Positions 22,751 through 34,290 of a DNA stretch of 64,000 nucleotides are shown one piece after another. The DNA is taken from assembly GCA_950295325.1 (NCBI GenBank), contig OX485807.1, forward strand, positions 28,369,666-28,433,665. Reading direction: 5' to 3'. The notes below the pieces were generated by a model. It was not told the DNA's origin, made no database searches, and was given only the letters and a program-made list of their open reading frames with translations. Each line of letters starts with the position of its first letter. Positions within the stretch are counted from its first letter, which is position 1. Source of the DNA: Polytrichum commune (taxonomy: Eukaryota; Streptophyta; Polytrichopsida; Polytrichales; Polytrichaceae). The position numbers and the translations under genes were made by a program.

Positions 22751-22789
22751 TAAGCTTAACTTAGTTGCATTTGAGCAATGAATAGGGAG

Positions 22790-23020
22790 AATCGACAGCT
22801 AGTTATAGATGAACCGGTTGAGTTTGAGAAATAACCGGTTGGAGTTCAAGAGTTCCGGAAAAATTACCCATCATTTTAAAGGAATCTATAGAATATACAC
22901 CGATTTAATAAAGCTAAACCCAAAGATCACAACATGTAACTGGTTGGACTTGGAAACACTAGGATATTGATCGATTATGCTCGAAAACCTCCCAGACACT
23001 GCGTACAAGTTGTATACCTT
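22790..23020 (+). repeat. dispersed repeat, copy of the 3640-3860 family
   Basis: It shares 'gagaaataaccgg', 'ggagttcaaga', 'aaattacccatcattttaaaggaat', 'cttggaaacactaggat' and the following block with the other copies. Confidence 0.55.
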
Positions 23021-23079
23021 TTCATCCATCAAGATTGAAACTCCCATTTCCAAGTTCATGTGCTTAGTCTATAACATTA

Positions 23080-23130
23080 GGGCCACTTCACACACGAGCC
23101 AAGAGCCGTGACATGAGATTGTGAAAGCCC
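23080..23130 (+). mobile_element. MITE T1 left-end fragment interrupted by a hAT-like element
   Basis: It begins GGGCCACTTCACACACGAG after TTA (23077-23079) and matches the left end of the copy at 46558. The match breaks exactly where the element at 23131 starts. Confidence 0.65.
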
Positions 23131-23749
23131 CTCGGGGATGTCACTAGCGAAAAGTGTAGAAACAACGTGCAATAAAAAAAAATAGGGTCTAATATATTCA
23201 TTGTAGATAAATTTTGCAAAAAAAATGTATATAAAATATAGGGGGTTTTAAAATAATGAAACCTATTTACATGTAGAATACCATCACATATAATGGTCTC
23301 TTTTTATCTAGTCAGTACATGTTAAATAGTGTGGAACACAATTACTAGGGGTAGCAGGTCTAGGGTAAGGTTTGTGCTAGTGGATGAGAAGAGGTTATTA
23401 TCTATTGAAAAATATGGGATGGATGACTTCATAGGTTGGCTGGCTTAAACGTTACTAAACCAACGTATCCAATGTGGAGTTAATGTTCTCTACCTACGTG
23501 CCGGGAGGGAAAATTTCAACGCATTGTTTGAATTGCAATCTTCTTTCCAACTTTCTTTGGCAATACAAGTAAAATAGGGTATTTTTAAATGATTCCCCCC
23601 AAAAATATAATTATTGATAGGGAAGCATTTACCTTTATTTTGAGAAATACCATACCTTATAATCTTTTCTGCAAGGTAAATAACCCCCCGATAAATAAGT
23701 CATGAGCGCACTTGTATGCATTAATATAAGAGGGAGTGACCCCTCCGAG
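23131..23749. mobile_element. 619-bp hAT-like non-autonomous element, 8-bp target duplication
   Basis: A perfect 8-bp duplication GAAAGCCC flanks it (23123-23130 and 23750-23757). Ends: left CTCGGGGATGTCACT, right complement CTCGGAGGGGTCACT. The interior just inside the left end (AACGTGCAATAA, then AATAGGGT) matches the subterminal part of the larger element at 26639-28948, so both belong to one family. No coding capacity was seen. Confidence 0.85.
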
Positions 23750-24428
23750 GAAAGCCCAATATTTCATTTAGTGTAGCACTCGAGGTACCTCATATGATAA
23801 TTACCTTAGCCTTATTGAAATAAGTAAATTGTTGTTTAGTAGTTCATGGGTAAGTGGTCACATCACCTACCAATGGGGAGGGTGTAAATCTAAACTACAT
23901 ACTATGTAGAACATGGGGATTTCTATTTTAAACCAATTTGACACCTAAACCCGTGGTTAGCAGGCCCAAACTAATAAGGTCAAACTAAATTAGGGTGAAT
24001 CAATGACAAACTCATAAGGGACATATTTTAACTGCACCCTTGATGGTAGGTGTTTGGAAATGAAAGCTATAGTTTAGCAATGGTGTCCATCATACCCAAA
24101 TGTCTTCCTCCAAGTTTGGAATTAGATTGATGTATTGGATCCAACCAACTTAAGCTCAACTAAATATTTTGATCAATTTTTTCGTTAAACCAAACATGGA
24201 AATATTCTAGTCCATTTAGTAGCTTGTATGAGGACCCTCTCAGGATTTCGAACTTGGACCTCAAAAGATGATAAACCACGGCACAAACCAACCAACTTAT
24301 TCAATTTCAAGGTGCCTCACCCACCCCCATCCCCTCGGTTGATATCATTATTGTTTACTTGCTACTAATATAGAGCCTACCCTTGAAAGAGGACAACATC
24401 TTATCGGCAAATGAGGCCATTCATACTA

Positions 24429-24651
24429 CTACACTAAATATTGTATTTAGTGTCACTTACTATTTGGAATTACGCAATGCTATATCTATAGATTGTATAT
24501 CTCATATTTTACCAACAAATTTCAAATTGGTTGTTTGAACATTATAGAATTGTAGCAACTTTACTTGGTAAAAAGCTACATCAACAGTAAAAGGATACAA
24601 CATTGTGGAGCTCTGAATAGTAAGTAACACTAAATATCATATGTAGTGTAG
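24429..24651. mobile_element. 223-bp TIR element with TTTAGTGT-rich ends
   Basis: Inverted ends of about 35 bp: left CTACACTAAATATTGTATTT, right complement CTACACTACATATGATATTT, both continuing AGTGTNACTTACTATT. Related AAATATNANATTTAGTGT motifs occur without clear bounds at 60400-60715. No clean target duplication was found. Confidence 0.6.
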
Positions 24652-24712
24652 CACCTTTCAGTGGAAGAATTTATTACATGAACCATAGATTTTTTAAATC
24701 ATTTGCACCTAA

Positions 24713-25297
24713 GGGGTTGTTTACACCATGGACCATGAAGTTGTCCCAAGGCCCTATAAAAAATTGTGATTGGTTGTTGAATTCGTCCTGGATCCACTTT
24801 GGTTTACACCAAGGAACAAGTGTCAAAGTGAACATGGAGTTTGAGGTTCCCAAAAGACACATTCTAAGGCCTACATTATCCGCTAACATGGTTCAACATG
24901 TTTTACAGTGGGAGAGGCAAAAGAGATGTTATGGTAGAAATAAGTAAAGGCCCATGACATAGAAATACCATTATAATAAAATTTTAATGATTTTTTTTGG
25001 GGTGAAGATAAGATGAAGACAAAAGAAGACGAAAGAATGGTCAAACTTTATTTTATTTTATTTTCAAAACTACCCTTTCTAGACATATATTAAGAAAATC
25101 AACACATTCACTTTCTGATGCATGGTCATTCCTCTTAGTCCACATTCAGTTTACACCTAGTGAGGAACCCAAAAACTTTGTAAATTGATTTATTTAAAAA
25201 AGAATCGGACCATAGAAGTTGGACCATCAGGTCAGACCATGGAAAAAAAAACCATCATCCATGGTCCGACTTCATAGTCCATGGTGTAACCCGGCCC
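24713..25297. mobile_element. 585-bp Tourist-like MITE (family T3)
   Basis: TAA occurs on both sides (24710-24712 and 25298-25300). The ends are inverted: both contain ACACCATGGAC(C/T)ATGAAGT after a GGG start. TAA/TTA duplications and GG-starting ends are typical of PIF/Harbinger MITEs. An 89-codon frame at 24678-24947 is incidental. Confidence 0.8.
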
Positions 25298-25300
25298 TAA

Positions 25301-26630
25301 GTTAGGTGCACTCGTAGGCAACAATCCTCCGCCACCCTTCTTGGTGAAGTGTTCTTCCCCATGCAAGCCACCCTCTTCATAAAAAGGAAGTTCAAGCTTG
25401 GACGGAAGTTTGCTTCACGTGATGGCCATGAGGTATATTGGGAACCAATGTCAATCCCTATGGATAGGTGTCAATAGGCCATCTATCTATATCACATTTT
25501 AGAGTAAAAGTAGTATCTAATGATGGTCTCACCCGTTCATTTGGAGTACATGCAATGAACCTGCCATTTGCTTTTGGGCCAAAAAATGAGTCCCGGCGCT
25601 TTTGGGCGCTTCATTAAAACTATGCCGATCGTGAATCGTGATTGTCACTCATGGGGTAAGTTGCTTGGGAGGGTCCTTTAATTTGCAAGGGACAAAACTT
25701 GGAGCCTCACGAACTTCCAAGCCAATCAAACTCTATCCTCCCTCCACTACAATCCGCAACCTACGTGTGCAATGTGATTGGGCTCAATCCTCTCAAGTCA
25801 AATGCATGCATGGGGTCACGATTTGTGCTTTCATTACGAGAAGAGATTATTAACACATGCTTATCACCACCCATCCTACAAAATGCAGGGTGGATCATCC
25901 TCACAATAAGTTCAAGTCACTCGGTTTGCAAGCCGGGTGACCCACCCATGACTTGTATATAAGGTGATAAAACAAGGAAGAAACAAAAAGCAAGATGAAT
26001 CTCATTGGCACCTTGGAAATCAGAGAGGAATATGGAGTTTGTCCTTTGTTGTTTAGGGGGCTCCTTTTTTTGTGTTTGTCCTCTTCTAGGTTAAAATTTG
26101 CTCCTCCTCCTAAAACCGGTTTTCAAAACCTTCGGTGACCAACACTTGTAGGTTGAAGATTCTTTAGTGAAGGCATGGAAGTCTAGCGGCATGTGGCCAT
26201 GGCCCTCCACATTCTAGCAGACCGCTAGAATGTGCTAAATTGGCTGCTCGCGTTGAAGTACATGCGAACACCTCTGACCCATGATTTTCTAGAATCTAGT
26301 TGGCGAGTGGCCTACATGGAAACTCACCCTTAGTGGGAGGTTTTTATTAATGCACCTCCTTGCTACACTAAGTATCTAAGTTAGTGTGTTGTATAATATT
26401 CATCACCGGCCCACATATAATTTTCTTGTAATCACACGTTGGCAACGAGAGAAGGTGGCATGGGACACTTGTTACTAGAAGACAAGTGGCAAAGGCCACT
26501 GTTATAAACATAAAAAATTAAATTTGATATAAAATGGATTTTTTTAGGTATGGTTGAATCGAGAAGTAAATGTACCTAGTGGCAATAAATGGGGCGATTA
26601 TTTGGTTCATTGTTCACCCCTTGTTAGCAT
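25301..26630. other. no gene seen
   Basis: Intergenic sequence of moderate G+C. Short plus-strand ORFs at 25638-25962 have no recognised domain. Confidence 0.4.
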
Positions 26631-26638
26631 GCTAGAGA

Positions 26639-28948
26639 CACGGGGGGGGGGGGGGTGACTATCGGAATTTTAGAAACCACGTGAGATAAAAAATAGGGTC
26701 AATTTAATTCGTTGAGGGTAAAATTTATAACTTCGTTAGATCTACCATAGCCTTGGAAATATGTCCCATACATGATTATATATAAAATAGGGCGGTGAAT
26801 AATTCCTCCATTTTAGTAATCAGTAGAAAAAAAATAGGATTATAGATATTGGATCCCTCCAAATGTGTGTAGTAGAATCAATAGAATAATTATGGGTTTG
26901 ACTACTTGGATGAAGAATTATGTAAATTCTGTCCAAATTTGAATGAAAAGTGTTAGTATGGAGGGAAAATGTTGTGGATTTTTTGGGGGAAGGAACATTG
27001 TGACTTCTCAACGGCCCTTGGGTTAGCTTAGGGTTTGGACAAGCTTAGTGGCGTGAAGGCGTTGAAGCGTTTGGGTAGGGTCTTGGGATGGATTGTGGAG
27101 TGTATTTTATGCAGAGAAGTACGACAACTATCTCATCTACAGTTAAATCAGTTGTTAGGAAGACTAGGGGAAATCCTTCCAAAAATCTGCAACCTACATG
27201 TGTCCTCAATGGAGTTGACCAGGGCACATGGTGTATAGGACGAGTTCAGAAAATGAGACGAAAGGTAGGTACAAGGTGGGGAAGTTGCAGGCATCCTATT
27301 GATCTTCTTAATCGGGAGGTAAACAAAGGTAAAAAAAACAAATATTGTCGGATCTAGTTTTATGGTCTATCTTAGTTATTTTAGAAAAGTCCCCGGACAC
27401 TTTAAATTCAAATATGACCACTCAGATTCTATTTGGGTTGATGTAGATAGCATAATTTGCACAGTGACTATGTCATTTGATGTAGAGAGGGATGTCTTTG
27501 AGCTTGATCTGGTTGATGGGAACTTCTTGAATGAATTTGTTGAAAAGTCAACATGAAATTAATAGTGATGTAAGATATTGTTTGTTACTCCATATCCATA
27601 TCACAAAATGACTAATGTTCTTTCTAGTGTACAAATCATGCATGATTGTTATGGAAATTTTTTTCTAAGTTAGTAGGTGTTATTTAATCTATGAAATTCT
27701 CTTGCTTCATTCAAAGATGTCGTTTATCAATGAGCATTGGATGGTTGAAGTGATAAACATATACTAAACTTTTCAAATGCATGAAGATGATGAGTTGATT
27801 TTCAATCCAATTTCGGAGGAAGCTAGGTATTATGCTTTCCTAAATCTTGAATTTGCACATTTTCTTGTTGTTTGGTCTTGTATAGATTTCTGAATGAACA
27901 TGTTCAATTCTCTAACTCAAAAAACCTAATTTTCAAGCCATGAAATTATGAGAATTAAGATTGGAATATAGTTCATTCTTCATAAATTTTTGTTATTAGT
28001 TTTACTTGTCTTGCTAGTAGTGTCTAATATGCCAACATTCTATTCATTGTCTTTTTGCTACAACAACCTTTTGTAGATGATCGATGATGCGCTACAACAT
28101 TTGGCACCTCACCATGGTAGACTCAGAGGATTGCGCTTTGCCTTGGAGGATACGTGATGGAGTGGTTGGAGACTTCGAAGGTTGCCCGCCTCATGCCAAC
28201 AATTAGTTTTAGTTATTTGTCATCATTGGTGTTAAACCTCTCCAAAACATTTTGTCTTATCATGACATTGTAGAGGATATCGATATGTACCTTGACATGT
28301 ATCGGAGGGTGCACAGTTATATCCTAACCCTTCACATTGTAAATATTTGGTACAAGGTTGAATGTGTTTGTAAACACAATTAAAATAAATGTTTTCAATT
28401 TTTGCATTTGGTTTTTTCAATTGAATGCAATCTTTTATTTTGGAGTAGATAATTATATAAAATTTCATGTCTTATGACAATTGATTATAATTCTTGTTTT
28501 GTTCTATCCGTGTTTACAACTTGTCTATGTTAGCTTGTACATTTTGTTATCTTCATGTTCATTGGTAATCTTTTAACTAAACTCCAAGTGTTATTGGTTG
28601 TGTTTTGAATGGCATTTTGAATGCATTAGCATTGGTATAACTAATTGAAACCGATTAAATAATAAGATGGATGGTGTGGAACGTTTGTTGCTCACATAGT
28701 TGATTTTGCAATGCTATAGTAGTCCGTTCATTATTTGGTACTTGTACGATTTATAAAAAAGATATGATGCCAAAAATTGGTCTCTCTAAAAATTTACAAA
28801 TAAACATAGGGTGCTTAAAAATATGTCAAAGTAACTTTATATCTACAGATAGGGAGGGAAAAAATACCGAGAGGTGCATAAATACCCCATTATCGCACGT
28901 GGTTACAAAATGTAAGGGGGTGTGACCCCCCCCCCCCCCCCCCCCGTG
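26639..28948. mobile_element. 2.3-kb hAT-like element with poly-G terminal repeats and ORF cargo
   Basis: Left end: CAC, a run of 14 G, then TGAC. Right end complement: CAC, a run of 20 G, then TCAC. Both ends then share AACCACGTG(A/C)GATAA. Flanking 8-mers are GCTAGAGA (26631-26638) and GCTAGAGT (28949-28956). The same subterminal motif and TIR type occur in the 619-bp element at 23131 with a perfect 8-bp duplication. No hAT transposase is recognisable inside; instead there is an unidentified ORF (27088-27556). Capture of host sequence is possible. Confidence 0.75.
27088..27556 (+). pseudogene. unidentified ORF pair carried in the hAT-like element
   Basis: Two adjoining frames, 27088-27357 (contains GVDQGTWCIGRVQKMRRK and RWGSCRHPIDLLNRE) and 27362-27556 (contains GHFKFKYDHSDSIWVDVDS and FELDLVDGNFLNEFVEKS), read like one protein broken by a stop and a frame change around 27357. 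The second half is acidic and ordered-looking, with alternating hydrophobic residues. I do not recognise the family. It could be cargo captured by the transposon or a lineage-specific element protein. There is no credible promoter or start. Confidence 0.4.
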
Positions 28949-28956
28949 GCTAGAGT

Positions 28957-29529
28957 CCTTCAAATCTTTATAATAAGTTTGACCAAACGTTCCTCCGAGT
29001 GATCCTCATTATTGTTGAGCTGATCACAATGGGTTATTGGCCAATAGTGAAGATAAGAGATAACTTCATGTTGTCATTGGCAAGAGTTATGATGTTACTT
29101 CATCTTCAAGTTGGTCTTATTCTAGCTAGCTAGCTTGCATCCACCTCCAAACCAAAGGCAAGTCCCTAAGTTCCCACATTGTCGGTCGAAGATACTTGAT
29201 TCACCGAGGTTACCCCACTATATTTGGGTGGTTCAAAGTGGTAGGATGCAAAGAAGGATTTAAACTTGTTTGGAAAGCCACCCACATAAACATTATTCCA
29301 ACCTTATCTGGATTCAAAACCTCGTAATTCTTATGGGGTCTAAATTAGATTTGTTTGTAAACTATACCATTTATCTTGGAATTTTGACATATACTGGTCT
29401 CGATGACAATGTGTGGTCATGCCCTTCAAGGTAAGGTAGACGGGCCTAATTCGGGTTCTTGCGTTAATCGGATACTTATATTTGAGTGGTATGTGGTTAA
29501 ATATGACTCCAAGAACGGACACCAAAAAG
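28957..29529. other. no gene seen
   Basis: No ORF with a recognised domain and no bounded element. Confidence 0.35.
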
Positions 29530-29870
29530 ACATGTGTTTAAAAGAGATTGGATTCTAGCTCAAAATATAATAATCATTATAGACTCCATAGTCAACCTAA
29601 TGGGAGGAACTTATAGAACCATTTAATGAGCACTAGAATCTTCACTCTGGTGAAGATTCACTAGAAACATATGACTATCTTATTCACTAATAATGAATAA
29701 GATAATCAGATGAGCTCTAAACAGTATGAGGAAAATGGCTATGCCCTTGATTTGGATTTGCTAACCATATCGTATGAATTGAGTGTTTCATATCCTTGGA
29801 AAAGCGGGCTAATCGGGAAAAGAAAAAAAGTAACCATTTAAGACCCATCTACCTTACAACGCAAAACAAG
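29530..29870 (-). repeat. dispersed repeat (3915-type), inverted copy
   Basis: Read on the minus strand it starts 'gtagatgggtcttaaatggttac' as at 20580, followed by 'gagctcat' and 'gaagatt' blocks in the same order. Confidence 0.5.
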
Positions 29871-29898
29871 GGTTCAAAGTGAATTTGCACTCACGAAC

Positions 29899-30468
29899 TT
29901 ATATCGGAAGCATCCGTGCAAGCCACCCAAAAAAGCGGTAAGTAGGTAGGTATGTGCAAAAATACCACAAAGCGTGTGACACCATTGATTCCGGGAGTGG
30001 GAATCCACTTTTGGAGGCCAAGTTCCACATGTGCATGTGAAAAGTTGCTTTTGAAGAGTGGCGGAATTCATGAGAGAGAACCTCTTTGAGCCTTTTGATT
30101 GGGAAGGTGCCCATCCAATCGCTTCGTTGAGTGCCTCCATGCTTTGTCAACTCCACACAAAGACCAAGACCACCCAAGAGCAAATTATGGCACCATGAGT
30201 GCCTAACATTTTGTATGTCATTGCCCCAAAAGTATGTGCAGTGTTGAGATATTTTCATCTTTGAACAGGGCGACTCTTGCCGTTGGAGTGAGGGTGCCAT
30301 TCTTCTATCCAGATTCAGATTACGGATGAGGACTTGTATCTGTCTACAACAGCACTTTTTCACAGCACTTTTAGCAATTTCATCGGCTATCTTCAACATG
30401 CGTTCGAGAATTTGGCTAGTTTGCATGATATTTGCAAAGTTTGAAATACTGTGAGAAACAATCTGCAA
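29899..30468 (-). CDS. hypothetical ORF, 189 codons
   Basis: An open frame without recognised domains. The N-terminal 40 residues (SQILERMLKIADEIAKSAVKK) look like an amphipathic helix; the rest is Cys/His/Trp-rich and of unusual composition. There are no introns or neighbouring exons that would extend it, and it lies between repeats and the Harbinger element. It is most likely a remnant of an unidentified gene or element, or chance. Confidence 0.2.
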   Translation of the reverse strand: MQIVSHSISNFANIMQTSQILERMLKIADEIAKSAVKKCCCRQIQVLIRNLNLDRRMAPSLQRQESPCSKMKISQHCTYFWGNDIQNVRHSWCHNLLLGGLGLCVELTKHGGTQRSDWMGTFPIKRLKEVLSHEFRHSSKATFHMHMWNLASKSGFPLPESMVSHALWYFCTYLPTYRFFGWLARMLPI

Positions 30469-31217
30469 TGTAGAGATGGGTCTGAAATTTGAGGATCTTT
30501 CGAGTAGAAGTTCATGACAAATTCTTCATTTCAAAGCATCGGAGCTAATATGAAGTAATGAAGACCTTGCTGCTGGAGGTAGTGTAAGCATATGTGTACA
30601 TTATACATTCAACTACACATCGTAGAAGTACCCAGACTCCATCGATTTTGTTTGTCCAATGCCTTCTTATGCGAATCGGGACCTGTATGTGTTGAGTGGA
30701 GGTGCTCTCCACTTTGTAGTTGGTGGATACCTGGCCAAAAAGGTGCAACTTAAGTGCACGCTAAGTTAAGTCTCAACAAGAATAGCATATCACAATCCTA
30801 TATTGATATATTCGACAGCATGTCAGAGAGTCTGTCACGACAATGCAAGACATTCTACATGTCAAATTTCAATACCAAAATGCATCACAGTTGCCTCTGC
30901 AGATGGTTTATAACATTAAAAACATATTATAGGATAGTCTAGAATGGTTAGCTTCACACATCCAACCATGCGTGCGATCGGAGAGTTTGATTGACTTAGA
31001 GCGTCCCCACCAGCAGAGGTATAAGTCAGTTGAACGGCACTCCTGGAAATCCGGTGCCCAGGATGCCAAGTTCTAACGTCCACCAGTCGACGCTAACGCC
31101 ATAAAGGGTGCCGGACCGGGCATTTGGGAGGAGCTCTTCGGGTATATTGGCCTCGGGTACCGTGTTCTACCCGCCAACACCATCCGGCAGTTAGCCCAAC
31201 TTTGGACTTATTCCACC

Positions 31218-32457
31218 ATGTCAGGAAGGGGGGGGGGGTGTGCCTGCAACGGGTAGGAGGACCAAGAAGGGCAGGAACTTCTGCCCGGAGGAGGAAGAAC
31301 AGTGTTGCCGAAGTTTTATGCATACTTCCACCAATGCCAGGAGAGGGATAGGGCAGAAGAATGCACAATTTTGGATCAATGTAGCAACGCACTATGCTAG
31401 ACACAAACCCGAGGGAGGAGCTGATCGTCTTGCTAGGTCTCTAGAGACAAAATGGTCTGACATCAAGCAATCTGTCGCCAAGTTCAGTGGTTGCTATCAG
31501 TCAGTGAGAGATCTGAATGAGAGTGGGAAGAGTGAGGATGATTTTGTATTAGATGCTATGAGCTTGTACAAACAAAAATGTGGGAAGGCATTTGTTCTAA
31601 AACATTGCTGGTTGTTGTTAAAGAGCTATCCTAGGTTTGCGGCAATATTTATGGGCAAGCGAAAGGGTGGAGGGTTTGATCCGCCCTCAAGAGAGGGGCT
31701 GCCTGTTGATCGTCGCGATCTGCTTTCTCCGAATGGCCAGGCTCCCTCTACCGAATCGCCACCTGCACAGACAAGACCACAGGGTGCTAAGTCGGCAAAA
31801 AACGAGCATGCACAAAGTAAGGGGAAGGAGCTAGCTTTGCACGCTAATGCAAAAGCTACAACTGACTTTGCTGCAGCTACATTGAAGAAAGCTGAGCAAA
31901 TTGCTCAGCAAAATGCTTTTAGCTTGTTTACAGTAGAGGATAAGAACATTATCTGTGACCTTGCTAGACAGTGGCTCCACCTCCGCAGGACCCAAGAGCT
32001 TGCAAAGCTCAAGGCACAGGTTGCTGCCGAAGTTGCTGCCTCCAACGAGCCTGCTCCTCCTCGGTTTGGAGTCTGCTCCAACACGCCTGTTGCACCTGCA
32101 CATGCACCAACACAAGGGTTAGGGTTTAGAGGAGATTTGAATGAAGAAGATGATGCTGATGATGATTGTGAGGATGATTCCTCCGACTTGTTTGCAAACA
32201 GGAGGAGGGTAGCTGATCTAAATGCTTTTGGGAATGACTTCGGCCAACCAGCTTCGAATCGTGATGAGGATACAACCACCATCCTAGATTCTCAACCTAA
32301 TGACTTCGCAATTAACCCTCCCCCATCACAACGTCGACGACTCTCTGTTGATCATCATAAACTCTTTGGCCAGTTTTGGACCCCTGCAATTCGGGAACAG
32401 TTTGTACCTAGGCAAATCTCCCCTCCATCCACATGGTTGCAGGGCTCAAGAATCTGA
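31218..32457 (+). CDS. Harbinger ORF1, Myb/SANT-like with NAM-associated C-terminal domain
   Basis: In Harbinger systems this protein binds the element ends and helps the transposase enter the nucleus. The long frame from 31240 (405 codons) has a trihelix/SANT-like region at about residues 11-85 (FCPEEEEQCC, then AQFWINVATHY, then LETKWSDIKQSVAKFSGCY). A charged linker with QSKGKELA follows, then a helical NAM-associated block (about 215-275, LFTVEDKNIICDLARQW and LKAQVAAEVAA), and an acidic D/E tract. The best ATG (31218, CCACCATG context) is out of frame with the body by one base because of an 11-G run at 31228-31238; ten G would fuse them. The alternative in-frame start is GTG at 31240. 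It is probably recently inactivated, or a sequencing slip. Confidence 0.8.
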
Positions 32458-32584
32458 ATTATGTATTTGTTAGAGTTAGGCTCATAATTATGTATTTGTA
32501 TTCCTGATTTATGTCTGCAATTCATTTGTCTTAATTGGATTCCAATGTGCAATGTTATGCAACGTCTCTTCAAACGCGGCGTCA

Positions 32585-32623
32585 ACAAACACAAACTCAA
32601 ACACAAACACAAACACAAACACA
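32585..32623 (+). repeat. ACAAAC microsatellite
   Basis: About six copies of ACAAAC/ACAAACTC, lying just 3' of the Harbinger ORF1. Confidence 0.85.
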
Positions 32624-32894
32624 AGCCACGCTCCAGCTCCCTGGAGCTCCAGGAATTTTTTCCTTTATACCTGCAACTTGGGGTTTTGACGACGATTATG
32701 GGACCATGTAATCATTGGCAGAGTCCTGGCTTATGCTGAGATTGTAACGCTTCAATTTGTGTGCATGCTCACACACTTGCCAACTCGCTCAAGCTTTTGA
32801 AACCACTGTCTCGAGTTGAAGAAATAATTGGAGACGAGAAGAAAAAATCTAACAAAGTCATATCTTCTAGAGGACTGTATAGAGAGGAATATGC

Positions 32895-33010
32895 CCCAGT
32901 TTAGCGAAGGAGAACCCTAAGGATGTCAACATGATGTAACCGGTTGGATTTGCAAACACTAGGATCTCAACCGATCATGCCTAAAACTCTCCATGATCAC
33001 TGCGTCGGGG
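32895..33010 (+). repeat. dispersed repeat (3640-type), partial copy inside the Harbinger element
   Basis: It matches the second half of the family ('atgtaaccggttgga.ttgcaaacactaggat', 'gatca.gc', 'cactgcgt'). It implies insertion of that repeat into the Harbinger element. Confidence 0.5.
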
Positions 33011-33416
33011 TCTTCAGAGTGGCCTTCGGTGTCGAATCAACTAACAGTGTTGAATCTTTGAGTTCGTATTATTTTAAGGTTTTTTGTGTATGCAGTTATC
33101 CCCACTCACATGTATTGGGCACTCTTTCATTTCCTTTCTTTTCCCTTCCTTTACCAGACCGTGCCCCGAACTCATGGGCATCATCATCTATTATACTATG
33201 TCCCAAATTATTGCGACGCCACAAATTACCACTTCGGAGGTATAAAGTATGTGGTCCGAGTACACTTTGTACAGAGATCGCGACATTCTTGGCTCTCCAC
33301 TAATAAGAATCGCTACATTCTGGAGAGTTTTTGGTTGTGGACCTTAGTAGTGCAAACCCAACGTACGGCCCTTATTCTACCACTGCACACAAAAGAAAGG
33401 AGAGACCAGGGTTCTA

Positions 33417-33566
33417 CAGTCGAACCTCGTTAATATGACACCCTCAATATTACGACACATTTTTTGCAAGACCCAACTTTTTAATTTCAAAACTCCCTCT
33501 TTTATATGAGTACAACGCTCGATAATGCGACATTTAGAATCTCCGTTGTATCATATTATAGAGGTA
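33417..33566. mobile_element. possible pogo/Emigrant-like (TA-inserting) MITE
   Basis: The left end CAGTCGAACCTCGTTAATA, preceded by TA, resembles the CAGT(A)AAACCTCTATAAAT-type ends of plant pogo/Emigrant elements. The right side 'atattatagaggt' is compatible with the other end but is eroded. Boundaries on the right are uncertain. Confidence 0.35.
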
Positions 33567-34069
33567 AGTTAATGCTAAAATTCCTTTCATCTATGTTATG
33601 TACATCTAAAATACATTCTTTTTCACTTGGGTACTACTTGGAAAACTGCACTTATCATTGGGAACTTAATGAGAATTAGGGTTATTAGTGTAGAATGGAC
33701 ATGGTTGATGTTGGTCCACCTACATTAAAGCTTAGTGATGCTAAATGTCATGCATCATTGGTTGTCTAGTTTCTTATTAAATAACTCTTTGGTGTGAATG
33801 GAATTATTAGTTTTCGAAAGTTAGTAGGAAATTTAGATAAGATGATAGTTGCTAACTTGAGTAGGCAACACCCAAGGTCTTTGAACTCCTATTTCAAGAG
33901 TTCTTGAGAAAACTCATTGTGTATTTTCTGCCTAAGCTGCTAGTAACCCACGGTAGAAGCATTGCAAGTCCACTATTGGCTTTGGAAGCACACGAGCAAT
34001 GGAGATGAATTAGTTAATCAGTGAAATAGTTAACAAGGAATTTTAGTATATTTCCGGGCGGAGAACCGA

Positions 34070-34290
34070 AAGGGATCGGGTAGGGAATCGGGCAACACAT
34101 CGGGCACGGAATCGGTATCCGGGCAAGACATCAGGCAAGGCTAATGGAATCAGGCAAGGGGGTAATACCGGGCGGGGGCCGGTCTCGAAGAGGGGCATGT
34201 ACCCGAGCTAGTGGGCTCCAACAATATGTCGGGTAAACCCACACTATGCCCGGGGTGCCACCGGTGCAATTATGCCCGGGGCGGTGCCCG
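34070..34290 (+). repeat. subterminal CGGGCA/TCGGGC motif cluster of the Harbinger element
   Basis: About a dozen copies of TCGGGCA, CCGGGC, GCCCGG and close variants within 220 bp next to the right TIR. Fewer copies sit near the left TIR (GACCGGGCATT at about 31115). Such clusters are typical binding sites for element-encoded proteins. Confidence 0.6.

Noticed and set aside
32460-34000. A decayed Harbinger transposase downstream of ORF1
   Set aside because: Frames at 32944-33433 were read for DDE-region blocks and none was found. A profile search could still overturn this.
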